From NCBI GenBank assembly GCA_029243165.1, contig JAQWSN010000024.1, positions 62,001 through 126,000 on the forward strand: a stretch of 64,000 nt of DNA. Reading direction: 5' to 3'. Shown here one piece after another: positions 36,439 through 44,182 of this stretch; positions within the stretch are counted from its first letter, which is position 1, and every line of letters starts with the position of its first letter. The notes below the pieces were generated by a model. The model made no database searches, was not told the DNA's origin, and saw only the letters and a program-made list of their open reading frames with translations. A program made the position numbers and the translations under genes. This DNA comes from Flavobacteriaceae bacterium (GTDB lineage Bacteria > Bacteroidota > Bacteroidia > Flavobacteriales > Flavobacteriaceae).

Positions 36439-37056
36439 TTATAATTTTTTTATAAAAATCTCTTTAAATTCAATATCCATTGTTCTGTTGGGATGTAATT
36501 GAAGTCCTACAGCTCCTTTTAAGCTCGCGTTTTCCAATGTGTAATCCAAAACTTTTTGTCCATTAAGCCAAACCTTATAGTTATTTTTTATAGCCAATAT
36601 GGTCATGGTATTCCACTGCTTGTTTTTGAGAATATTTTCAACTTCTGCTTTTAGGGGATAACCTTGTTTTGGCACATAGGGAGATCCAGTCATATCGACT
36701 TTTAAGGAACCAGAAATGCCAATCTGTATTTGAGGGCTTTCTGGATTCTCGCCTCTGATAAAAACGCCTGAATCAACGATTCCTCCACCCATCTTAAATT
36801 CTAAATGGACAGCAAAATCTTCATACTCTTTTGTTGTCCATAAATTCGATCCAGTTTCTCCTTTATCGCTTTTTGCAAACAGTATTCTATTTTTTACCGT
36901 CCAAGAATTGAGTTGTGTTTCTGGCATAACCTTCCAGTTGTTGAGATTCTTACCATTAAAAGCTTTATCTTCTTTTTGGAAATTAATTTGACCAAAGACT
37001 GTATTTACAGTCAAAAAGCTTAACAAACCAACAAACAAGAGTTTGTAATTTTTCAT
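36439..37056 (-). CDS. Exported DUF1080 (3-keto-disaccharide hydrolase family) protein, single domain
   Basis: A signal peptide (about residues 1-22, ending VFGQ) is followed by one DUF1080 domain: AFNGKNLNNWKVM at the start, an EFKMGGGIVDSGVFIRGE segment typical of the jelly-roll fold, and IEFKEIFIKKL at the end. DUF1080 (PF06439) contains enzymes that hydrolyse 3-keto-glycosides made by Gfo/Idh-type oxidases. Members are mostly exported. It is the last gene of the operon 40904-36439, 2 bp after the DUF6807-like gene. Confidence 0.88.
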   Translation of the reverse strand: MKNYKLLFVGLLSFLTVNTVFGQINFQKEDKAFNGKNLNNWKVMPETQLNSWTVKNRILFAKSDKGETGSNLWTTKEYEDFAVHLEFKMGGGIVDSGVFIRGENPESPQIQIGISGSLKVDMTGSPYVPKQGYPLKAEVENILKNKQWNTMTILAIKNNYKVWLNGQKVLDYTLENASLKGAVGLQLHPNRTMDIEFKEIFIKKL

Positions 37057-37058
37057 GT

Positions 37059-38105
37059 CTAGTAAGTGTAGATATTTGCTGTTTGGAGATCTATTTCTTT
37101 TCCATTACTCACCATGACACGATATTTAAATGTAATATTTTTTCCTTTTTTCAGAGTTGCGTTGAGTTCTAATGCTCCTTTAGAGAACACTTTTTGTCCA
37201 AGAGGATTTGCGGCAAATAGTCCATATCCTCTAGCATGCCAAAAAGTTGGATAGCCAATGTTATCAGGATGGTCGTACACGGTTATTGCTACTGCTTCTT
37301 CATCTTGTACACCATTTAGTGCAACCCATTGGGCTCGAGTTCCCCAAACGGCTTCACCTTTAATCCCCTCTGAGCTAAGGTATTCGCCAGTCACTCCTTC
37401 ATTGTTTAGCACTTTTACCTCGCTTGGAATGCCATTGGCATCGGTAAACAGTTCCGGCTTGTTACTTGGGTGTTCTAGTGCTCTACTGACTCGAATACCT
37501 AAAAAACCTTCTTTGTTATCCGTTAAGCTAACGTCCTTTTTTGCGTAAAGTGTTGACGTTCGATCAATAAATCGGTGATTGTCTTTTTCTGAGAAAACAA
37601 AATCAGTTTGCTCTTCAATTAAAACTGTCCCATCTGGTGCTTTCCATTCAGTTAGTATTGATAATTTACTTTGGGCTTCATCTAGTTCAAAGGAAACTGG
37701 GAAAATGGTTCCATATCCACTTTTCTTTTCAACGGGTATGGCATCAGAGTGATTCCAAAAATCAAAACCGTTGACATCTCCATAGTTCAGCCAATAACCA
37801 ACATGATGCTGATGATCGACTCGCTCGTTAGGCTGAGGGTTGATAGGATACCCGCGAGTAAGAGATTTTCCGCTTTTTGTCAATAGAGGATGGAGTACAG
37901 GTTTGTAATAGTCCTCAACATAAAGATAATTTGTAAACAAACTTTCGCCAAAATACACACTTACCTTTTTGTTTGCGCTATCGTGTTCAAAGCGAACTGT
38001 TGTACTCATCTCACTTGAATTTTGGGCTGATGTATCTTTTTTAGGGGCGTTCTTACAACTACTCGTTATCAATACTACAGCCAGTACTTTTAAAATAATT
38101 CTCAT
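37059..38105 (-). CDS. DUF6807-like (PmoA-family) lipoprotein, copy 2
   Basis: A 348-residue lipoprotein with lipobox ITSSC (Cys17). It carries the same family pattern as the protein at 19204: SLTRGYPINPQPNERVDHQHHVGYW with clustered His, GFDFWNHS, a central RVSRALEHPSNKP and a C-terminal PTFWHARGYGLFAANPLG stretch. The conserved DHxHH/H triad suggests metal or sugar binding. It lies 13 bp after a Tat-exported Gfo/Idh gene and 2 bp before a DUF1080 gene, so the Gfo/Idh-DUF6807 pairing occurs twice in this locus. The function is unknown. Confidence 0.75.
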   Translation of the reverse strand: MRIILKVLAVVLITSSCKNAPKKDTSAQNSSEMSTTVRFEHDSANKKVSVYFGESLFTNYLYVEDYYKPVLHPLLTKSGKSLTRGYPINPQPNERVDHQHHVGYWLNYGDVNGFDFWNHSDAIPVEKKSGYGTIFPVSFELDEAQSKLSILTEWKAPDGTVLIEEQTDFVFSEKDNHRFIDRTSTLYAKKDVSLTDNKEGFLGIRVSRALEHPSNKPELFTDANGIPSEVKVLNNEGVTGEYLSSEGIKGEAVWGTRAQWVALNGVQDEEAVAITVYDHPDNIGYPTFWHARGYGLFAANPLGQKVFSKGALELNATLKKGKNITFKYRVMVSNGKEIDLQTANIYTY

Positions 38106-38118
38106 AGTTTATATGATA

Positions 38119-39474
38119 TTAATATTTAAAAATCTTACCTCCAGCGAGTACATTTTGAGTTTCTTTATCGAAGGTAGCTTTGAGTCCTGTTCTAAGTGCA
38201 GCAGTTGTCATGATATTAGCTATAGAGTGATTGTATCCAGCCTCTATAGGTCCATTGGTCTTAGCTCTACTTCGAACGCATTCCATCCAGTTAAGCATGT
38301 GGTTGGATGTCATATTGTCAACACCTGTATTTGCTGAAGTCACTACTTCAACCTGACTATCACTCAAGTTGTATTCATCAAGTTTATTTGCTTGAAGTCC
38401 CATTCTTTTTGCTTGTCTTTCAGATAATCCACCGTTATCAGAAACTCGGTTGGTTTTTAAGTTAAGCTCACCTCCATTAGAGTAATAAATCTCCTTAGTT
38501 CCACCTGCTGAATTTGTAAATCGAGAGGAATAGACTACTTGGAATCCGTTTTCACCATTGTCGTCTCCGTAATCGAAGACAGAGGTCATGGTGTCGTAAT
38601 TTTTACGACCGTCTTTCCATAGATAAATACCTCCATTTGCAGCTACGCTTCGAGGGTGGTCGTAACCTGAGAACCAATGTACTGTATCAATCTGATGAGA
38701 CATCCATTGACCTGGGATACCTGAAGAATACGGCCAAAACAGACGGTATTCCAAATACTTTCTAGGATCCCAAGCTTCATAAGGACGGTTCATTAAATAG
38801 CGTTTCCAATCGGTATCAGATTCTCTAATTTCTTTTGTTAGTTGGGGTAGTCTCCAACGTCCAGGTTGGTTGACATTCCATGACATTTCAACCATTACAA
38901 TATCTCCAAATTTACCTGATTTGATATATTGATTGGCGGCATGATAGTTTCTACCACTTCTGCGTTGAGATCCAATTTGAAATACTATGCCCGATTCTTC
39001 AACAGCTTTTTTCCCTACTCTGGCATCGTCCATAGTTTCGGCAAAAGGTTTTTCAACATAGGCGTCTTTTTTGGCATTGGCAGCTTGAACTGTATGAAGG
39101 GCATGCTGAAAATCTGCTGTGGATATAATTACTGCATCAATTTTGTCGTATTCGTACATTTCCTCATTATTCCGCCAGACTTTCATTTTGTCTCCTGTCT
39201 TCTTTTTTAAGTATTCTGCACCTTCTTCTCGACGTCGGTTCCAAATATCTGAGACACCAACAAATTCAAAGTTTAGGTTTTTACTATGATCTAAGAATGC
39301 TGGAATTAATGATCCTTTGCATCGGTTTGAAAATCCTACTACACCTACTCGAACACGGTCATTAGCACCCAACACTTTTCGGTAGCTCTTTGCACTTAAT
39401 CCAGTTGCAACACCAAATGTTAAAGCTCCTGTTGCTAGAGAAGTTTTCTTAATAAAGTTTCGTCTTGTTGTCAT
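38119..39474 (-). CDS. Tat-exported Gfo/Idh/MocA oxidoreductase (copy 2)
   Basis: A twin-arginine signal (TTRRNFIKKTS, then a hydrophobic Gly/Ala stretch) marks export of the folded enzyme. The Rossmann region reads RVGVVGFSNRCKG, a loosened GxGxxG; the EKP motif is intact (DAYVEKPFAE). The catalytic half contains GQWMSHQIDTVHWFSGYDHP, with His/Asp residues typical of exported Bacteroidota members, and a C-terminal Gfo/Idh beta sheet. At 451 residues the length is usual for this subgroup. It follows the double DUF1080 gene by 20 bp; the pair fits a glycoside 3-oxidation plus cleavage scheme, by inference. Confidence 0.86.
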   Translation of the reverse strand: MTTRRNFIKKTSLATGALTFGVATGLSAKSYRKVLGANDRVRVGVVGFSNRCKGSLIPAFLDHSKNLNFEFVGVSDIWNRRREEGAEYLKKKTGDKMKVWRNNEEMYEYDKIDAVIISTADFQHALHTVQAANAKKDAYVEKPFAETMDDARVGKKAVEESGIVFQIGSQRRSGRNYHAANQYIKSGKFGDIVMVEMSWNVNQPGRWRLPQLTKEIRESDTDWKRYLMNRPYEAWDPRKYLEYRLFWPYSSGIPGQWMSHQIDTVHWFSGYDHPRSVAANGGIYLWKDGRKNYDTMTSVFDYGDDNGENGFQVVYSSRFTNSAGGTKEIYYSNGGELNLKTNRVSDNGGLSERQAKRMGLQANKLDEYNLSDSQVEVVTSANTGVDNMTSNHMLNWMECVRSRAKTNGPIEAGYNHSIANIMTTAALRTGLKATFDKETQNVLAGGKIFKY

Positions 39475-39494
39475 TTGTTTTTGATTTAAATTTT

Positions 39495-40904
39495 TTAAAA
39501 TTCTCTTATTTTAATATTCTTAAAGTAGACTTTATCTCCGTGATCTTGAAGAAGAATATTCCCTTGGGGCAGTCTCCCAAAATTATCCCACTTCTCGTAT
39601 TTACTTTTTTCAACTAAGGCTTTAAAGGTTTGACTAAACCGATCAAATTCTACCACTTTTACATGATTTAACCAATGCTCTACGTGTCCGTTTCGAACAA
39701 CGATACGGGCATTGTTCCATTGGTTTACGCCTTTGAAGTTTTTTCCTCTAGGACCAGTAGTTAAATTTTCAGCTCTTATCAAATCGTAGAGGGAGCCTAC
39801 TGTTCGATTTCCGTTTTTACCTTGTTTAGAATCTGGATGTTTCCTGTCGTCAAGTATTTGAAACTCAAGACCGATAGCAGATCCTTGCATCTTATTCAAC
39901 TCCGGATCCACAAAATATTTGATCCCACTATTAGCCCCATCAGTTAGTTTAAAATCAACACTGAGCTCAAAATTATCAAACAGATTTTGGGTTACGATAT
40001 CTCCACCATTTCTTGATTCTGCACCATCAGACGATTCTACCGATAATACTCCGTCATCTATATTCCAACCCTTTGAAGGAAATTGATCTCCTTTTGCCGA
40101 CCTCCAACCTGCTGTTGAAGTTCCATCCCAAAGCAGTCGCCATCCTCTTCTTTTTTCGGTTTCGCTAAGCTGGTTTTTCAAATAGCTTATTTCAGGAGCA
40201 TAATCTGCTACTGGATGTCTGTAATCAGTGAGGTTTTCTGTAAGGATATTGATGTTTTTCCAGCGGACAATTTTTCCTTCATCTTCTTTATTTCTAATGG
40301 AGTGGACTTGAAAAGCGATAAAGCCCTCAGAAGTCAATGGGTCTACAAGATTCGCACACATGATGCCATTTACATAAGTTCTGATTTCATTGCCTATAGC
40401 TTCTATTCGGTAGTGATTCCAAGTGCCGTTAACAAAAGCCTCTTGACCTTTGGGATTAATAGTGAGCGGATAAAGCCAGCCTCTTCTAGCCTCATCGTAA
40501 ATACCACCAGCCCATTTCCTTGGGCTTGTTTCAATTTCACACTGATAGCCGTGAACTCTTCCTTTTTTGAAATCAGGAAAACTGTTGCTCCTAAATTGAA
40601 CACCTGAGTTAAGGCCGAAATCCACTTTGACTTCAAATTCAAGGATAAAGTCACTGTATTTCTTTTTTGTGGCCATAAAACTATTGGGAGTTTTAGACCT
40701 CGATACTCCTACCATCTCACCGTTTTCAATTCGGTATTCAGCATCTCCATTTAATTGTTCAAAATTCGAGAAGTCATTACCGTTAAATAGAGGCTCCCAG
40801 GGAATTTCTTGCGCATACACAAAAGAAAAGCTTAGAAAAACACAAAGTAAGATTATGATTTGGAAATATTTTAATTTAAAATCAATCATTTTGTTTTTTT
40901 TCAT
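39495..40904 (-). CDS. Exported protein with two DUF1080 domains
   Basis: A signal peptide (ending near VYAQ) leads into two DUF1080 (3-keto-disaccharide hydrolase family) domains. The first is about residues 33-225 (EPLFNGNDFSNFEQL, LEFEVKVDFGLNSGVQFRS, VHGYQCEIE). The second is about 250-469 (RLLWDGTSTAGWRS, DFKLTDGANSGIKYFVD, GNILLQDHGDKVYFKNIKI). The tandem arrangement is less common than single domains and could act on two linked residues, or one copy may bind rather than cleave. ATG at 40904 abuts the LacI operator directly; ATG at 40889 (MIDFKLKYF) gives an equally good signal peptide and may be the true start. Confidence 0.88.
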   Translation of the reverse strand: MKKNKMIDFKLKYFQIIILLCVFLSFSFVYAQEIPWEPLFNGNDFSNFEQLNGDAEYRIENGEMVGVSRSKTPNSFMATKKKYSDFILEFEVKVDFGLNSGVQFRSNSFPDFKKGRVHGYQCEIETSPRKWAGGIYDEARRGWLYPLTINPKGQEAFVNGTWNHYRIEAIGNEIRTYVNGIMCANLVDPLTSEGFIAFQVHSIRNKEDEGKIVRWKNINILTENLTDYRHPVADYAPEISYLKNQLSETEKRRGWRLLWDGTSTAGWRSAKGDQFPSKGWNIDDGVLSVESSDGAESRNGGDIVTQNLFDNFELSVDFKLTDGANSGIKYFVDPELNKMQGSAIGLEFQILDDRKHPDSKQGKNGNRTVGSLYDLIRAENLTTGPRGKNFKGVNQWNNARIVVRNGHVEHWLNHVKVVEFDRFSQTFKALVEKSKYEKWDNFGRLPQGNILLQDHGDKVYFKNIKIREF

Positions 40905-40922
40905 TTCGTTAACGTTAACGAA
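40905..40922. promoter_or_regulatory. LacI-type operator between the DUF1080 and Gfo/Idh-uxuB-uxuA operons
   Basis: Contains the same perfect palindrome CGTTAACGTTAACG (40907-40920) as the susC/uxaC region, here extended by TT/AA to 18 bp. It lies in the 78-bp gap between the divergent start codons at 40904 and 40983, touching the first. This ties both operons to the same regulator. Confidence 0.75.
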
Positions 40923-40982
40923 TATAATATAATTTATTTATTATTGCATTCAAATATCTTTTTTACATTAGAGAAAAATTAT

Positions 40983-42179
40983 ATGGTCAATAAAAGACGA
41001 GAATTTTTAAAGCAGAGTGTTACGGCATTAGGATCCACAGCAATTCTTCCCCAGTTCAATAGCTTTTCAATTTTAAATGGGGCTCCAAATGCGACTGTTC
41101 GCATAGGAGTTATCGGAACAGGCGATCGGGGTCAAGGTTTAATGAAAATTCTGAATCGAATCAAGGACATTGATGTAGTGGCGATTTGCGATACCCTTTC
41201 TTTCCGATTAGAGGCTGCATCTGAGATTACCCCTAAGGCAAAAAAATATGTGGATTACAGAGCTCTTTTGGGTCATAAAAATTTAGATGCTGTGATCATT
41301 AGTTCACCTCTTAATACTCATGCTGACATTGCATCCGATGCTATTGACGCCGATCTTCACATTTATTGTGAGAAAACGATGGTGAAAGGAGATCTGCCTA
41401 CACTTCAGTTGCATAAAAAACTTAAAAGTAAACACACTAAGATATTTCAAACAGGACATCAGTATCACAGCTCCAGGCTGTATGCACATATTGTTGAAAT
41501 GATTCAAGGAGGTGAGATAGGAAAGGTAAGCGCAGTTGAAGCCCAGTGGAATAGAAATGGAAATTGGAGACGTCCCGTGCCAAACCCAAAATTTGAACGC
41601 CAAATCAATTGGCGAATGTATCGCGAGTATTCCTATGGTTTGACAGCAGAATTAAGTTCCCATCAGATTGATTTTTGCAATTGGTTTATGGATGCTCATC
41701 CCCTGAAAGTTGTGGGCTTTGGAGATGTTAGTTACTGGAAAGATGGGCGTGAGACCTATGATAATACCCATTTAATCTATTCTTATCCAAACGGTGTAAA
41801 GGCCAGTTTTACTTGCTTGACTTCCAATGCAAAAGACGATTATCAAATTAAAGTTTTGGGTGATCAAGGAACGATCATCATTGACTATCAGAACGCATGG
41901 AAGTATCCTGAAGGTAAATACGATAAGAAAATGGGTGACGTAGACGGTGTTTCAGGAGCGACTGCAAGCTGGACAGAAGGAAAGGGAACTCCTATTGATT
42001 ACGATCATATGGAGCCTACTAGACAAGCCTTAGAGGATTTTAGAACAGCGATTATTAAAAATAGAACGCCGTTATCCAACTTTATGAGCGGAGCAAAAGT
42101 AGCCTTTGCCGTGGAGATGGGTATTCAAGCAATGGATCACAATCGAGTGGTAACGTGGGATTCTAAGTACAATTTCTAA
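40983..42179 (+). CDS. Tat-exported Gfo/Idh/MocA oxidoreductase (copy 3)
   Basis: I start the gene at ATG 40983 (MVNKRREFLKQSV), which gives 398 residues and a compact Tat signal; an in-frame TTG 39 bp upstream would bury the twin arginines. The Rossmann motif is IGVIGTGDRGQGLM. The catalytic motif is EKT instead of EKP (HIYCEKTMVKG). A central ELSSHQIDFCNWF region carries the family's His/Asp residues. It heads a three-gene operon with the SDR (11 bp) and mannonate dehydratase genes. Its place there suggests it produces or modifies a glucuronate- or mannonate-related compound in the periplasm. Confidence 0.85.
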   Translation: MVNKRREFLKQSVTALGSTAILPQFNSFSILNGAPNATVRIGVIGTGDRGQGLMKILNRIKDIDVVAICDTLSFRLEAASEITPKAKKYVDYRALLGHKNLDAVIISSPLNTHADIASDAIDADLHIYCEKTMVKGDLPTLQLHKKLKSKHTKIFQTGHQYHSSRLYAHIVEMIQGGEIGKVSAVEAQWNRNGNWRRPVPNPKFERQINWRMYREYSYGLTAELSSHQIDFCNWFMDAHPLKVVGFGDVSYWKDGRETYDNTHLIYSYPNGVKASFTCLTSNAKDDYQIKVLGDQGTIIIDYQNAWKYPEGKYDKKMGDVDGVSGATASWTEGKGTPIDYDHMEPTRQALEDFRTAIIKNRTPLSNFMSGAKVAFAVEMGIQAMDHNRVVTWDSKYNF

Positions 42180-42190
42180 AGATTTTTATT

Positions 42191-42994
42191 TTGTTTGATA
42201 TCAAAGATAGAGTGATTGTTTTGACTGGAGCTACAGGTGCATTAGGCGGTGCCATAGCTTTAAGTCTTGCGAAGGCTAAAGGGCAATTAATTGTTCTGGG
42301 AAGGAATCAAGACCTTTTGGAGGTGCTTTTGAAAAAATTGACTCCTTTCGCTTCAGTTCAAGCTTATGCTGTAAATGTGATGGATCGCGATGATCTGATT
42401 CGAGTGAAAAAAGAAATCGTAAAGCAATACGATCGGATTGATGTTTTGATAAACGCTGTGGGAGGAAATTTGCCAGGAGCCGTAATCCCAGATGATAAAT
42501 CTGTATTTGACCTCTCTGAATCAGATTTTGATGAAGTCGTAGATTTAAATCTTAAAGGGACGCTGTTGCCTTCACTTGTTTTTGGAGAAGTAATGAGTCA
42601 AAAAGGCAAGGGATCTATCATAAACTATTCCTCTATGGCTGTTGATCGAGTAATTACTCGAGTGTTGGGGTATTCAGCTTCTAAAGCTGCAATGGAGAAT
42701 TTTACGCGTTGGATGGCGGTTGAAATGGCTTTAAAATTTGGAGATGGAATTCGGGTTAATGCCATAGCCCCAGGGTTTTTTATTGGTAAGCAAAATAAAG
42801 ATCTGTTGTTGAATCAAGACGGGAGTCTTACCGAACGTGGAGAAAAAATAATTAGGAACACTCCTATGAAGCGTTTTGGAGAAGCTGAAGAATTGAACGG
42901 TCCCATTCATTTTCTGTGCAGCGATAGCGCAAGCTTCGTAACAGGGATTGTACTGCCCGTAGATGGCGGATTTAGCGCTTTTAGCGGAGTTTAA
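42191..42994 (+). CDS. uxuB: SDR-type D-mannonate oxidoreductase (fructuronate reductase)
   Basis: Classical short-chain dehydrogenase of 267 residues: cofactor motif TGATGALGGA (about 13-22), NAVGG near residue 88, catalytic Ser and Tyr-x3-Lys in YSASKAA (about 159-165), and VDGGFSAF at the end. It resembles the SDR-type UxuB (YjmF) of Bacillus, not the E. coli long-chain UxuB, and it directly precedes mannonate dehydratase, so reduction of D-fructuronate to D-mannonate is the best call. A KduD-like role is the main alternative. The start must be TTG at 42191; no ATG lies before the Rossmann motif. Confidence 0.82.
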   Translation: MFDIKDRVIVLTGATGALGGAIALSLAKAKGQLIVLGRNQDLLEVLLKKLTPFASVQAYAVNVMDRDDLIRVKKEIVKQYDRIDVLINAVGGNLPGAVIPDDKSVFDLSESDFDEVVDLNLKGTLLPSLVFGEVMSQKGKGSIINYSSMAVDRVITRVLGYSASKAAMENFTRWMAVEMALKFGDGIRVNAIAPGFFIGKQNKDLLLNQDGSLTERGEKIIRNTPMKRFGEAEELNGPIHFLCSDSASFVTGIVLPVDGGFSAFSGV

Positions 42995-43006
42995 ATCAAA
43001 CAAGAT

Positions 43007-44182
43007 ATGATAGAATCTTTTCGATGGTACGGGCCAGCTGATGCTGTTTCTTTGAGTGATATTAGACAGGCAGGAGCGGTAAATGTGGTTTCCGCACTAC
43101 ATCAAGTGCCTAATGGTGCAATTTGGGAGGTTGAAACAATAAAAGAACATCAAGAAAGAATTCGGCAAGCCGGCTTGAAGTGGGGGGTGGTTGAGTCAGT
43201 TCCTGTTCATGAAGACATAAAACAACGCAAAGGAGATTTTAAAGTTTACATCGAAAATTACAAAAAGACGTTAGAGAATTTGGCTTCCTGTGGAATTTTT
43301 ACAGTTTGTTACAATTTCATGCCTGTTTTGGATTGGACTCGAACCCACCTGTACAAACCTCTCGCTGACGGCTCCACTGCATTGTCTTTTGAAGGAGATG
43401 CCTTACGGGCTTTTGATTTGTTTATTCTCAATAGAACAGAGGCAGTAAAAGAATACTCAAAAGATGAAATTTTGAATGCAAATAATTATTTTAAAAATTT
43501 GAAAATCAATGAGATAAATAGCTTAACTGAAAGTATTATTGCAGGTTTACCTGGGGCCGAGGAAGGTTACACTTTAGATCAATTTAACGACCGTATTCAG
43601 GCTTACAAACATTTGAGCAAACAGGATCTTCAGCAGCATTTAATCTTATTTTTAGAAGCTTTAATTCCTACTTTGGAATCTGTAGGAGTGCGAATGTGTA
43701 TTCATCCTGACGATCCTCCTCAGCCTCTTTTTGGTATTCCTAGAGTTGTAAGTACTGCTGAGGATTTAAATCAAATTTTCAGTTCAGTCCCCTCTCTTAA
43801 CAATGGTTTGACATTTTGTACCGGTTCTTTTGGGGTTCGAGCAGATAACGATTTGTTAACCATGTTTACAACACATGCCTCAAGAATTCATTTTTTACAT
43901 TTTAGAAGCACTCAAAGAGACGACAAAGGTAATTTTTATGAGGCCAATCACTTGGAGGGAGATGTTGATATGTATCTTATGGTAAAAGCAGCTTTGAAAG
44001 AGGAATCTAAAAGAAAGAGTTCAGGGCGAAGTGATTGGGAAATTCCCATGCGACCCGATCACGGACATCAAATGCTGGACGATCTTAAAAAAGTAACAAA
44101 CCCAGGTTATTCAGCTATTGGAAGGTTAAAAGGATTGGCAGAACTCAGAGGACTTGCCCATGCCATTTCAAGGACGGATTAA
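43007..44182 (+). CDS. uxuA: Mannonate dehydratase
   Basis: Dehydrates D-mannonate to KDG, joining the glucuronate branch to KdgK and KdgA. The 391-residue TIM barrel has the UxuA start SFRWYGPADAVSLSDIRQAG and NVVSALH, the TVCYNFMPVLDWTRT segment, RMCIHPDDPP with metal-binding His, and HFLHFRSTQRD plus MRPDHGHQML near the C-terminus, the second metal-binding His region. It follows the SDR gene by 12 bp. Its last 4 bp overlap the convergent VOC gene. Confidence 0.95.
   Translation: MIESFRWYGPADAVSLSDIRQAGAVNVVSALHQVPNGAIWEVETIKEHQERIRQAGLKWGVVESVPVHEDIKQRKGDFKVYIENYKKTLENLASCGIFTVCYNFMPVLDWTRTHLYKPLADGSTALSFEGDALRAFDLFILNRTEAVKEYSKDEILNANNYFKNLKINEINSLTESIIAGLPGAEEGYTLDQFNDRIQAYKHLSKQDLQQHLILFLEALIPTLESVGVRMCIHPDDPPQPLFGIPRVVSTAEDLNQIFSSVPSLNNGLTFCTGSFGVRADNDLLTMFTTHASRIHFLHFRSTQRDDKGNFYEANHLEGDVDMYLMVKAALKEESKRKSSGRSDWEIPMRPDHGHQMLDDLKKVTNPGYSAIGRLKGLAELRGLAHAISRTD

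Noticed and set aside
37519-37533. CGTTAAGCTAACG in the DUF6807-like gene, resembling the LacI palindrome
   Set aside because: The centre is one base shorter and lacks the central CG of the two perfect sites, so half-site spacing would be wrong. It is inside a coding sequence far from any start.
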